Assembly: GCF_023283765.1 (NCBI RefSeq)
Contig: NZ_JAKILG010000002.1
Coordinates: 1 to 64,000, forward strand
Source: Shewanella profunda
GTDB lineage: Bacteria > Pseudomonadota > Gammaproteobacteria > Enterobacterales > Shewanellaceae
Direction of reading: 5' to 3'
DNA: 64,000 nt
In this document: one piece after another, positions 1 to 7,555 of the stretch
How the letters are laid out: each line of letters begins with the position of its first letter
Position numbering within the stretch: position 1 is the stretch's first letter
Notes under the pieces: model-generated
The model's input: only the letters and a program-made list of their open reading frames with translations
What the model was told of the DNA's origin: nothing
Database searches by the model: none
Translations under genes and position numbers: made by a program

Positions 1-2
1 AT

Positions 3-104
3 GGCCCTGTGGGAACATTGCAAGAACTTACCGATTACTGTGAGCATTTAGAGAAGCGACGACGGCACTTTGCGTCTTGCTGCCAGCACCTCAAAGCAGG
101 CTGA
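3..104 (+). CDS. C-terminal tail of an unknown protein, cut by the left edge
   Basis: Frame 3 is open from the first base and stops at TGA 102-104, giving 33 residues rich in charged residues, His and Cys. The composition reads like a coding tail (ELTDYCEHLEKRRRHF) rather than random sequence. No family is recognised. The other frames stop earlier or read less convincingly. It is too short to call firmly and could be chance. Confidence 0.35.
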   Translation, partial: GPVGTLQELTDYCEHLEKRRRHFASCCQHLKAG

Positions 105-760
105 CTTCAAGTTTATTCATCGGCTTTATCTTTCTACACAGCCAACCAGACAATGGGTTAGGTAACTCTTGCTAAAAATCACCATTTTTCAGTTAAATAG
201 CACAATTTAGCTCATCCTTATCCATTTGAACCCTGCCTTGTCGGTTTTTTCGCGACTTAGTGACTTGTCGTTGCTTGAATCTAAACTTCGAGTGCATTAT
301 GTTGTTTTAACTTGGGTGGCCGGATTTCCTTCGCCGGATTTCCTTCCGGATTTCCTTGCCGAATTTCCTTAGCCGGATTTCCTTGTAACCGGATTTCCAT
401 TGTTGATTAAATCATTCCGTAGCGCGTAATAGCTCCTCGGAGGCTGGCCGATTAGATAATTTGCTTGCAAAAGGGAATACCCAGAATTGCTGGAGCACAT
501 TTTTCCTAATTAGTCATAAGTTGAGCAGTAATCTCATGGCGAATAGCACCATCAACTTTAGCTAATTTCGTTAAATTTATAAACGGCTCATAAAAGCAAT
601 ATACGCCCACTCACTTTCTGCACGACTTGTTCTTATCATTCTAATAATTCGCAAGATTGCTTTTAGAAACAACCGTTGATATGGTAGATTTTTAAACAAC
701 GCCACCAGCAAAACCTAGTGAAAACTATTGCTGTTCAGCATATCTCGGAGATGGATTTTT
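105..760. other. AT-rich intergenic region before the large helicase
   Basis: About 650 bases without a convincing gene on either strand. The only clear structure is the CCGGATTTCC repeat cluster at 319-398. The stretch from 400 to 740 is AT-rich and presumably carries the helicase promoter, but no confident -35/-10 pair was picked. Confidence 0.5.
319..398. repeat. Six irregular tandem copies of CCGGATTTCCTT
   Basis: Copies start near 319, 333, 346, 358, 372 and 388. Each has the core CCGGATTTCC (copy 4 is CCGAATTTCC). Spacers are 0-5 bases, so the period varies between about 12 and 16. The array is non-coding and lies about 360 bases upstream of the helicase start. I do not recognise it as a known REP or CRISPR class. 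Confidence 0.8.
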
Positions 761-3700
761 ATGGTTGTTGAGCAGCAACTGGAACGTGCGCGTCTGGAAT
801 TACTTGATATGGGTCTTCGATCCAACCCTCAGCTGAATTACCGCAGTGGTAGTAAAGCCCTCGACATTATTGATGAGCAATCTGCCAAGATATTTGAAAT
901 GCTCGTTGAGCAAGAAAACACACTCAGCTTTTTACCACTGCCAGAAGCTTATCAGCAAAAAATTGCCGACAGCGAAGATGAAGGATCATTCTTTCAGACC
1001 GACGATGATTTGGAATTGCCACCTCTTGATTTATACCTCGAACAGAAAAAGGGAGCGGCCCGCTTCACCGACAAATACCTACAAACCGGATTAGTGCCCG
1101 CCAAGCTGGATAAAGCCCTGCTGAAACTGGAAACCGAAGCCCATACAATGCTGCAAGAGCAAGGTGTTGAGGTTCTGTATTTAGCACTTGGTTTTTTACA
1201 GTGGAATGAGCCAACAAACTCATCTGTTTCAAGATATGCACCTTTAATTCTGATCCCAGTTCAACTAATGCGATCATCAGCCAGAGATAGCTTCAAATTG
1301 CGCTACACAGGCGAAGAGCTGGGTTCAAACCTGACCTTAGCTGCAAAACTAAGGACTGAGTTTAAGTTAATGCTTCCCGCTTATTCTGATGAGATGGTCA
1401 TCACAGATTATTATCAGGCGGTATCAGATGCGATTACAGCGCAACCTTCATGGCGAGTGCATCAGGATAAAATTGGTTTAGGGCTGTTCTCTTTTGGCAA
1501 GTTTCAAATGTACATGGACTTGGACCCTACAGGCTGGCCGGAAGGAAAAAAACCATCACAGTTACCGTTGATTGGCCGCTTATTTCGTGATGGCTTTTCC
1601 CACGATGCAGAGATCAATCCTGCAGATCTGAATCATCCAGAAAAACTCCACTTGGTAAAAGACGCCGATTCCAGCCAGATTGAAGCTATCTTGGCGATGA
1701 AGTCTGGCGCGGACCTGATCATTCAAGGGCCGCCAGGTACAGGTAAATCCCAAACAATCACCAACATTATTGCCGAAGCGGTTGCGCTGGGTAAAAAGGT
1801 GCTGTTTGTTGCACAAAAAATGGCAGCACTTGAGGTGGTGAAAAAACGCCTTGATGAAACTCATATGGGCTACGCCGTACTCGAACTACATAGTCACAAA
1901 AGTACCAAGAAATCTGTGCTTGGTTCTATTGCTGAGTCACTTGAGCAAGGTCGGCCACAAACAGCAAACCGGGAGCAAGAGTTTTCAGATTTAGCTGAAT
2001 CAAAAGCCTCGCTGGATGCTTATGTGCATGCTATCCGAGCCCCTATTCTGCGTAGCGGTATCAATTACATTGAAGCGTTGGGCTCATTGCTGCAATTGAA
2101 GACAAAGGATCCCGACAACTCCTTACCAGCCCTCCCCTTTAGCTACTTCGAACAATGGACAGCAGAGCAATACAGCAATGCCAGAAAACTGGTGACTGAA
2201 TTAGTGCTGCAACTAGCATGCGTTGGCATACCTGCAGCGCATCCATTTGCGATATCTGGCCGCACTGACTTTTCACCTGCGTTGCAGCAGGCATTAACCT
2301 CTACTTTGGCGGAGATATGCCAATTACTTAGCCAACTTGATACCCAAGCCCAAACTGTCAGTATTTTTCTCAAGCTTGAGAAACCACAAAGCTTGCAACA
2401 AGTCACGCCGCTGATTTCAACTACAAGCTGGTTATCTGAAGTGCCAGATCTTAAAAGCGTTAAAGTAAATAACCCCATATGGGCTTTAGAAACAAAGAGG
2501 ATAGATAACGGCCTGACCTGCCTGGCCAATTTCTTATCACTCAAAGCAAGCAGTGAACAGCATTTTATCGCTCAAGCGCTGGATGCCGATTTGCTGAGTA
2601 TCAGGCAAGGGCTTATTGGCAAAACAGATAAATGGTGGCGTTTCCTGTCGTCCAGCTATCGCCAAGCCAAAGCACAGTTAGCAGGGCTTTGGCTTGGCGC
2701 GCTGCCCGCTTCGTCTACCGACTGGCTTACTGCATTAGATACTGCCTTAACTTACCAAAGCGCGAAAAAAGAGTTAACTAGCTACCACACTCTGTTATCT
2801 GAAACTTTTGGCGCGCAGTGGCAAGGCGAATTTTCGGAGCACAGTGAATTAACGCAAATAAACAGCTGGATAAACACCTTTTACACAAAGGTAAACCGCC
2901 TTGAATTGTCGCAGTCATTGGCTGAACTGATTGATACGGGCCTTGATAAAAAGCTGCTGCGTGACCATACAAACTCACTGACAGCGCTCTGCACAGGCAT
3001 ATCTGTACAATTGAAAACACTGAAAGAGTTGATACAAATACCCAACAGCAATCCAAACCATGACTTAGCAGCAATGCAATTTACGCAACTAAATATCTGG
3101 TTAGAAGGCTGGAAAAACTCTGCCCTACTTTACGATTTTGCACGCTACAACCAGATTATTAAGGCGTTTGAGCCTTATAACATCAATGACTTCACTAAAC
3201 ATGCTTACTCATGGCATGCAGCCCCAGACTTGCTAATGACGGTATTCGAACTTAGCTATTATTCTGGTCTGGTTAACAATGCCTATGACAGCTCAGAAGC
3301 AATACGGCACTTTGACCGTAATAAACATGAACAAAGCCTACGCGACTTTAAACGTATTGATGGTAACAGTTTGTTTTTCGCCCAAGAATTTTTAGTAAAC
3401 AGCCTATACGAGCGCTTGCCAAAGAAAACAGCTAAAGGTGAAATGGAATTAGTACTGCGTGAGTTAGGTAAGAAAAAACGCCATATTCCTATTAGGAAAT
3501 TGCTGGCTGAAGCAGGTACAGTGATCCAGCAAGTAAAACCTATTTTTATGATGAGCCCTATGTCCATCGCCACCTACCTAAAACAAGGTGCGTTAGATTT
3601 TGACCTGGTGATTTTTGACGAAGCAAGTCAAATTCCAGCACCCGATGCCTTAGGCGCAATGCTGCGCGGGCGGCAAGTGATTGTGGTAGGTGACAGTAAG

Positions 3701-5515
3701 CAAATGCCACCAAGCAACCTATTTGGTAAAGCTGTTGAACTGGAAGAGGAAGAACTGGAAAACAGCGCCACCGCAGAAATGGAAAGTATTCTGGCATTAA
3801 TGGAAGCCCGTGGTGCGGCAAGTAAAATGCTACGCTGGCACTACCGTTCTCGCCACGATTCACTGATCGCAGTGTCCAACGACCAGTTTTATAAAAACAA
3901 GTTAGTGGCCTTTCCAAGCCCAGGCTTTCACCCCGATGCAACAGGACTGAAGTTTCATTATTTACCTGAAACACATTACGACAAAGGCAGCTCTCGCACT
4001 AATACTGGCGAAGTAAAAGCTGTTGTAGCAGCAGTACTGAATCACGCTTTAACTAAACCTCACCTATCGTTAGGCGTTGTTGCGTTTAGCCTTTCGCAAC
4101 GAGATGCTATCTTGCTTGAGCTGGAAAAAGTGCGCCGCTTACAGCCAGAAACCGACGAATTCTTTGCACGCCATGCAGGTGGCGATGAGTTTTTTGTAAA
4201 GAACCTGGAGAACGTGCAAGGCGACGAGCGCGACGTTATTTTGATCAGCATTTGTTACGGAAAAACCAGCACAGGCCAGCTGAGCCAGAATTTTGGCCTT
4301 CTGAACAAACCGGGCGGCGAACGGCGATTAAACGTATTGATTTCACGTGCACGATTGGCAATGGAAGTGTTCGCCAACTTCAAAGGCGATGAACTAAAAG
4401 TTGGCGCAGACAGCACTTTTGGTGTGCGTTCACTGCAAATCTTTTTGCAGTTTGCCGAATCAGGCCAGTTGAACAAAGCCTATGAAAAACAGCAGGAACA
4501 AAACTTTGCTTTTGGCACCCTACTGCATCAGGCAATCCAGCGTTTGGGGTATCAGGTAGCCACCCGAGTCGGCAGTCAGGGTTATTACATCGACTTAGCC
4601 ATCAAGCATCCTGAAGACCCAAGTAAATTTGTATTGGCGCTGGAATATGACGGCGCAGGCTATTATGGAGCTACTTCGGCACGCGACCGCGAAAGGTTGC
4701 GGCAAAGTGTACTGGAAGGCCTTGGCTGGAGCTTTGAACGCATTTGGTCTACTGACTGGTTTCGAGATCCAGATGCAGAGTTACATCGCCTGAAAATACT
4801 CATAGACAAAGCCATAACCCAACATGACGAACTGATGGTAACAATGGCAGCACAAGCCAATAGCACCATACAAGTGAAACACAAAGTTGCTGCGCCAGAG
4901 GCCATTGCAACGCCAATAATGCGGATTGAAGAAGAACAATCAGAATTTGAAGCCTGTACTACGCCCTATAAAAAAGCCGATGTGTCTAAGCTCAATATTC
5001 CGCATGTCGATGATTTCAGCGCCATCCCTTTAAGTATGTTGGTGTATGCGGTTGAACGTATTGTTGAAACCGAATACCCAATATTCACCAGCCTAGTTGC
5101 TACTCGTTTAGCCAACGCTGCAGGCCTGACAAGGGTTGGCGCCAAAATTAAACGCACTGTAGACCAAGCCATTACAGGCGCTATTGCCAAAGGATTAATC
5201 CAGTTAGATAGCGATGAAGTGTTATGGCCGCATGGCCGCAGTACAGTCAAGTTAAGAAACTGGAACAGCGTCGACACAGCCACCCGTAAGCTGGAAAACG
5301 TCTGTGATGCCGAGCTCACAAACGCCTTATTGCTGACAGTGCAAGACGCCCACGCTATCAGCGTAACGGACGCAGCATCAGCTGCTTTGGGCTTATTGGG
5401 TTTCCAACGTGCCACAGCTCAGGCGACAGAACGGATGGCGAAGTTAGCGCAGATTCAGTGTGATAAAAATGTGTTGGTTTGTGAGAATGAGCGGTTGAAA
5501 ATATCAATCAATTAA
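761..5515 (+). CDS. DUF4011-type SF1 helicase with nuclease-like and DUF3320 domains (candidate defence protein)
   Basis: A very large single-gene protein of 1584 aa. The ATG at 761 is preferred over an upstream TTG at 728 because GGAG lies at 747-750. In order: an N-terminal DUF4011-like region with LRSNPQLNYR; Walker A GPPGTGKS near residue 322; Walker B VIFDEAS near 947; helicase motifs VGDSKQMPPS near 974, WHYRSRHDSLI near 1023, VQGDERDVI near 1150 and LNVLISRAR near 1190; a Vsr/MTES_1575-like endonuclease fold at about 1250-1340 with YIDLAI, LEYDGAGYYG and WSTDWF; and a DUF3320-like segment near 1410-1475. Proteins of this architecture are nucleic-acid-dependent ATPases with a fused nuclease domain and are often found in defence islands. 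It stands alone, with no partner gene beside it. A role in phage or plasmid defence is inference; substrate and trigger are unknown. Confidence 0.85.
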   Translation: MVVEQQLERARLELLDMGLRSNPQLNYRSGSKALDIIDEQSAKIFEMLVEQENTLSFLPLPEAYQQKIADSEDEGSFFQTDDDLELPPLDLYLEQKKGAARFTDKYLQTGLVPAKLDKALLKLETEAHTMLQEQGVEVLYLALGFLQWNEPTNSSVSRYAPLILIPVQLMRSSARDSFKLRYTGEELGSNLTLAAKLRTEFKLMLPAYSDEMVITDYYQAVSDAITAQPSWRVHQDKIGLGLFSFGKFQMYMDLDPTGWPEGKKPSQLPLIGRLFRDGFSHDAEINPADLNHPEKLHLVKDADSSQIEAILAMKSGADLIIQGPPGTGKSQTITNIIAEAVALGKKVLFVAQKMAALEVVKKRLDETHMGYAVLELHSHKSTKKSVLGSIAESLEQGRPQTANREQEFSDLAESKASLDAYVHAIRAPILRSGINYIEALGSLLQLKTKDPDNSLPALPFSYFEQWTAEQYSNARKLVTELVLQLACVGIPAAHPFAISGRTDFSPALQQALTSTLAEICQLLSQLDTQAQTVSIFLKLEKPQSLQQVTPLISTTSWLSEVPDLKSVKVNNPIWALETKRIDNGLTCLANFLSLKASSEQHFIAQALDADLLSIRQGLIGKTDKWWRFLSSSYRQAKAQLAGLWLGALPASSTDWLTALDTALTYQSAKKELTSYHTLLSETFGAQWQGEFSEHSELTQINSWINTFYTKVNRLELSQSLAELIDTGLDKKLLRDHTNSLTALCTGISVQLKTLKELIQIPNSNPNHDLAAMQFTQLNIWLEGWKNSALLYDFARYNQIIKAFEPYNINDFTKHAYSWHAAPDLLMTVFELSYYSGLVNNAYDSSEAIRHFDRNKHEQSLRDFKRIDGNSLFFAQEFLVNSLYERLPKKTAKGEMELVLRELGKKKRHIPIRKLLAEAGTVIQQVKPIFMMSPMSIATYLKQGALDFDLVIFDEASQIPAPDALGAMLRGRQVIVVGDSKQMPPSNLFGKAVELEEEELENSATAEMESILALMEARGAASKMLRWHYRSRHDSLIAVSNDQFYKNKLVAFPSPGFHPDATGLKFHYLPETHYDKGSSRTNTGEVKAVVAAVLNHALTKPHLSLGVVAFSLSQRDAILLELEKVRRLQPETDEFFARHAGGDEFFVKNLENVQGDERDVILISICYGKTSTGQLSQNFGLLNKPGGERRLNVLISRARLAMEVFANFKGDELKVGADSTFGVRSLQIFLQFAESGQLNKAYEKQQEQNFAFGTLLHQAIQRLGYQVATRVGSQGYYIDLAIKHPEDPSKFVLALEYDGAGYYGATSARDRERLRQSVLEGLGWSFERIWSTDWFRDPDAELHRLKILIDKAITQHDELMVTMAAQANSTIQVKHKVAAPEAIATPIMRIEEEQSEFEACTTPYKKADVSKLNIPHVDDFSAIPLSMLVYAVERIVETEYPIFTSLVATRLANAAGLTRVGAKIKRTVDQAITGAIAKGLIQLDSDEVLWPHGRSTVKLRNWNSVDTATRKLENVCDAELTNALLLTVQDAHAISVTDAASAALGLLGFQRATAQATERMAKLAQIQCDKNVLVCENERLKISIN

Positions 5516-5528
5516 TCAGGCAACCAAT

Positions 5529-5557
5529 AAATCAGGCCATATATGGCCTGATTTTCT
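5529..5557 (+). terminator. Likely terminator of the helicase gene
   Basis: Thirteen bases after the helicase stop there is a perfect palindrome built on CAGGCCATATATGGCCTG, flanked by AAAT and ATTTT. It can fold as a stem followed by TTTT. It is also the first of two nearly identical palindromes (see 5533-5614). Confidence 0.6.
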
Positions 5558-5614
5558 CTGCTTAATAAGCACTTGTCAGTCTCATCTATCGGATAACAGG
5601 CCATATATGGCCCG
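5533..5614. repeat. Two copies of a CAGGCCATATATGGCC palindrome
   Basis: The 16-base sequence occurs at 5533-5548 and again at 5597-5612, 64 bases apart. The first copy is a perfect palindrome extending to TG. The second has CG instead and lacks a T tract, so it does not look like a terminator. Confidence 0.8.
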
Positions 5615-5872
5615 TTAATCCTCTGAAATGAAAGCGTACAAAAGCGATCTTGAGAAGCATATCTTCGATTGGTAGGTGAGGATCTGCAACGCCCAGCGCA
5701 ATCACATTAGCGCCTTCGCAGCTATCATATCTGTTGCATACCGTACAGACGGATACCTATGGTCAAGTCCAGACTGGCATAGGTTGGCAATATAAGTCGT
5801 CTCAATTTGCCCGATCATTAGCGTCGAAAATGAAACCCTTCTTGAGCAATTTTGATATTTAGGAGACACACC

Positions 5873-6307
5873 ATGATTGAAAAAATCGCAACTATCCAAT
5901 GGCAAGGTAAAGGTAAGAAAGGCCAAGGTAAAATAAGTACCGAGACCGATGCACTGAAGCAATATCCGTATGGCTTCGGTAGTCGCTTCGAGGATAACCG
6001 ACGTGGCACGAACCCTGAAGAGATACTAGCTGCCGCCCATGCCGCATGTTTTACGATGGCGTTTTCATTCGCCTGCGACAAGGCAGGGTTTACCACCGCC
6101 AATATTGACACCAAGGCCAGTGTACGTCTCGCTAAACAAGGCGAAGGTTTCGTTATAGACCGCATCGCATTGACTATGATCGCAGAGGTTGCGGGCATCG
6201 ACGAAGCGAAATTCCAAGAGATTGCGGCTGCGGCAAAGTGTGACGGTCCGGTATCGAAGGCCCTTGCTGGTGTTGAAGATATTACCCTGCAAGCGACACT
6301 GAAATAA
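5873..6307 (+). CDS. osmC: OsmC/Ohr-family thiol peroxidase
   Basis: A 144-aa protein, normal for the OsmC branch. It starts at ATG 5873 behind AGGAGA (5861-5866); the upstream TTG in frame has no such site. Members reduce organic hydroperoxides in the cytoplasm using two cysteines. Here these are Cys59 in the hallmark TNPEEILAAAHAACF segment and Cys123 in AKCDGPVSKAL. The N-terminal strand pattern (IATIQWQGKGKKGQGK) and the YGFGSRFED segment fit OsmC rather than Ohr. It is monocistronic, between a large helicase and a PRC-barrel gene, in a region of stress-type genes. Regulation is not evident. Confidence 0.92.
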   Translation: MIEKIATIQWQGKGKKGQGKISTETDALKQYPYGFGSRFEDNRRGTNPEEILAAAHAACFTMAFSFACDKAGFTTANIDTKASVRLAKQGEGFVIDRIALTMIAEVAGIDEAKFQEIAAAAKCDGPVSKALAGVEDITLQATLK

Positions 6308-6680
6308 CTCATCTCCTGAGACACGGTATCAGCCAGCGCCATGTGGCTAAGCTGTACTAACACCAGCGCCAGATCTGCCGCTAAAATTAATTTTTTAATT
6401 GGTGTGTTCATATCGCCCACTAAAAATGTTTCCCACAACCTTTAACATTATCGATTGTATTTTCTATGGTGAATGACCAGCGGTCTGGTGTCAGTGTGTT
6501 CACGCACCCACTAAATAGTTTGGATTTGGCTGCGAACTCGGCGACTTAGGCATCTGGCAGTTCATCACTTCCACAAAAATGATACTTACGTTAGATAGCG
6601 TACGGACAGCGTCACCGCTTTTGCATACTACATAGGTATCAACCCTCTAGGAAAACAAACATTCGAAGGAGACAGTGCTT
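6308..6680. other. Intergenic region with an orphan signal-peptide-like sequence on the minus strand
   Basis: Reading the minus strand from ATG 6411, the sequence encodes MNTPIKKLILAADLALVLVQ and continues through ALAD at about residue 28. This is a plausible Sec signal peptide. The frame then runs antisense into the osmC-like gene, where it loses coding character. It may be the stump of a lost secreted-protein gene. The stretch 6440-6660 shows nothing recognisable. A good ribosome site (GAAGGAGA, 6665-6672) marks the next gene. Confidence 0.35.
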
Positions 6681-7523
6681 ATGTTACGCACAGTTAAGAA
6701 TATGGAGGACTATGTCATCAGTGCTACAGATGGCAACATTGGTCATGTTAAAGATGTCTATTTCGATGACGAAACTTGGTGCATTCGCTATCTCGTTGTT
6801 GACACTGGCACTTGGCTTTCCAGTAGAAAAGTACTGATTTCGCCTATCTCGATAGGCCAAGCTAATTGGGCGGACAAGCTGTTGCCCGTCTCTATCACAA
6901 AAGTTCAAGTCGAGAACAGCCCCGACATCAGCACCCAAAAACCTGTCTCTCGACAGCAAGAAATTCGCTTACTTGAGTACTACGGCTATCCCTATTATTG
7001 GGGCGGTGACGGGATGTGGGGCGGGGGTGTGTATCCGAATATGATGTTAACGGGTTACGTCGGCTTAGCGTCTCCACCTGATGTCGAACATCCAGAAGTA
7101 GCTAAGACTAATGCACAAACTAAAGCCGAGCAGCACCAAGATGACGACATTCATCTGCGTAGTTGTCAGGCAGTAATCGACTACCGCATTCATGCGACCG
7201 ATGGTGACATTGGCCACATACAGGACCTGCTTATCGATGAAGAAACTTGGGCCATTCGATACCTGATAGTGAATACGAGTAACAGGTGGCTAGGTCATCA
7301 AGTGCTGATTCCTGCTGATTGGATCGAAGATGTGAGTTGGCCCGATGCCAAGGCGTCTGTCAATCTGACACGACAGGCAGTGAAAGACGCTCCGCCGTAT
7401 AACCCAACGGTGCCAGTTGATCGTAAGACGGAAATGCATATTTACCATCATTATGGTCGCCCCAGTTATTGGCTGGATGACAAGAAACATGAAAGCATAA
7501 AATCCCCCCTAAAAGCACGTTAG
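6681..7523 (+). CDS. Double PRC-barrel domain protein
   Basis: A 280-aa protein starting at ATG 6681, behind GAAGGAGA with good spacing. Two related PRC-barrel units are visible: residues about 5-80 (ATDGNIGHVKDVYFDDETW, then IRYLVVDT) and about 165-245 (ATDGDIGHIQDLLIDEETW, then IRYLIVNT). They are joined by a Tyr/Gly-rich linker with YYGYPYYWGGDGMWGGG; a related HHYGRPSYW follows the second unit. The whole protein therefore looks like an internal duplication. PRC-barrels are small beta folds used in RNA processing (RimM), photosynthetic reaction centres and stress proteins. Its partner here is unknown. It lies 32 bases before the FAD oxidoreductase, so the two may be co-transcribed. Confidence 0.85.
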   Translation: MLRTVKNMEDYVISATDGNIGHVKDVYFDDETWCIRYLVVDTGTWLSSRKVLISPISIGQANWADKLLPVSITKVQVENSPDISTQKPVSRQQEIRLLEYYGYPYYWGGDGMWGGGVYPNMMLTGYVGLASPPDVEHPEVAKTNAQTKAEQHQDDDIHLRSCQAVIDYRIHATDGDIGHIQDLLIDEETWAIRYLIVNTSNRWLGHQVLIPADWIEDVSWPDAKASVNLTRQAVKDAPPYNPTVPVDRKTEMHIYHHYGRPSYWLDDKKHESIKSPLKAR

Positions 7524-7555
7524 ACACAAACAACGATAATGTTAAGAGGTGCTAA

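Larger units (their letters stand above)
5516..5872. other. Intergenic region between helicase and osmC-like gene
   Basis: It holds the two palindromes above. On the minus strand around 5620-5760 there is a short open stretch reading like GVADPHLPIEDMLLKIAF, which may be decayed coding sequence. It has no start and no recognised family. Nothing else is visible. Confidence 0.4.

Noticed and set aside
319-398. CRISPR array
   Set aside because: Repeats are 12 bases with 0-5 base gaps, with no spacers of CRISPR size and no cas genes nearby.
761-5515. Shorter minus-strand frames inside the helicase
   Set aside because: They are shadows of one long, motif-rich gene and lack ribosome sites or recognisable families.
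5818-6438. A 206-codon minus-strand gene opposite osmC
   Set aside because: It is antisense to a clear OsmC protein and has no family features beyond a signal-like start; only the first ~30 residues might be a relic.
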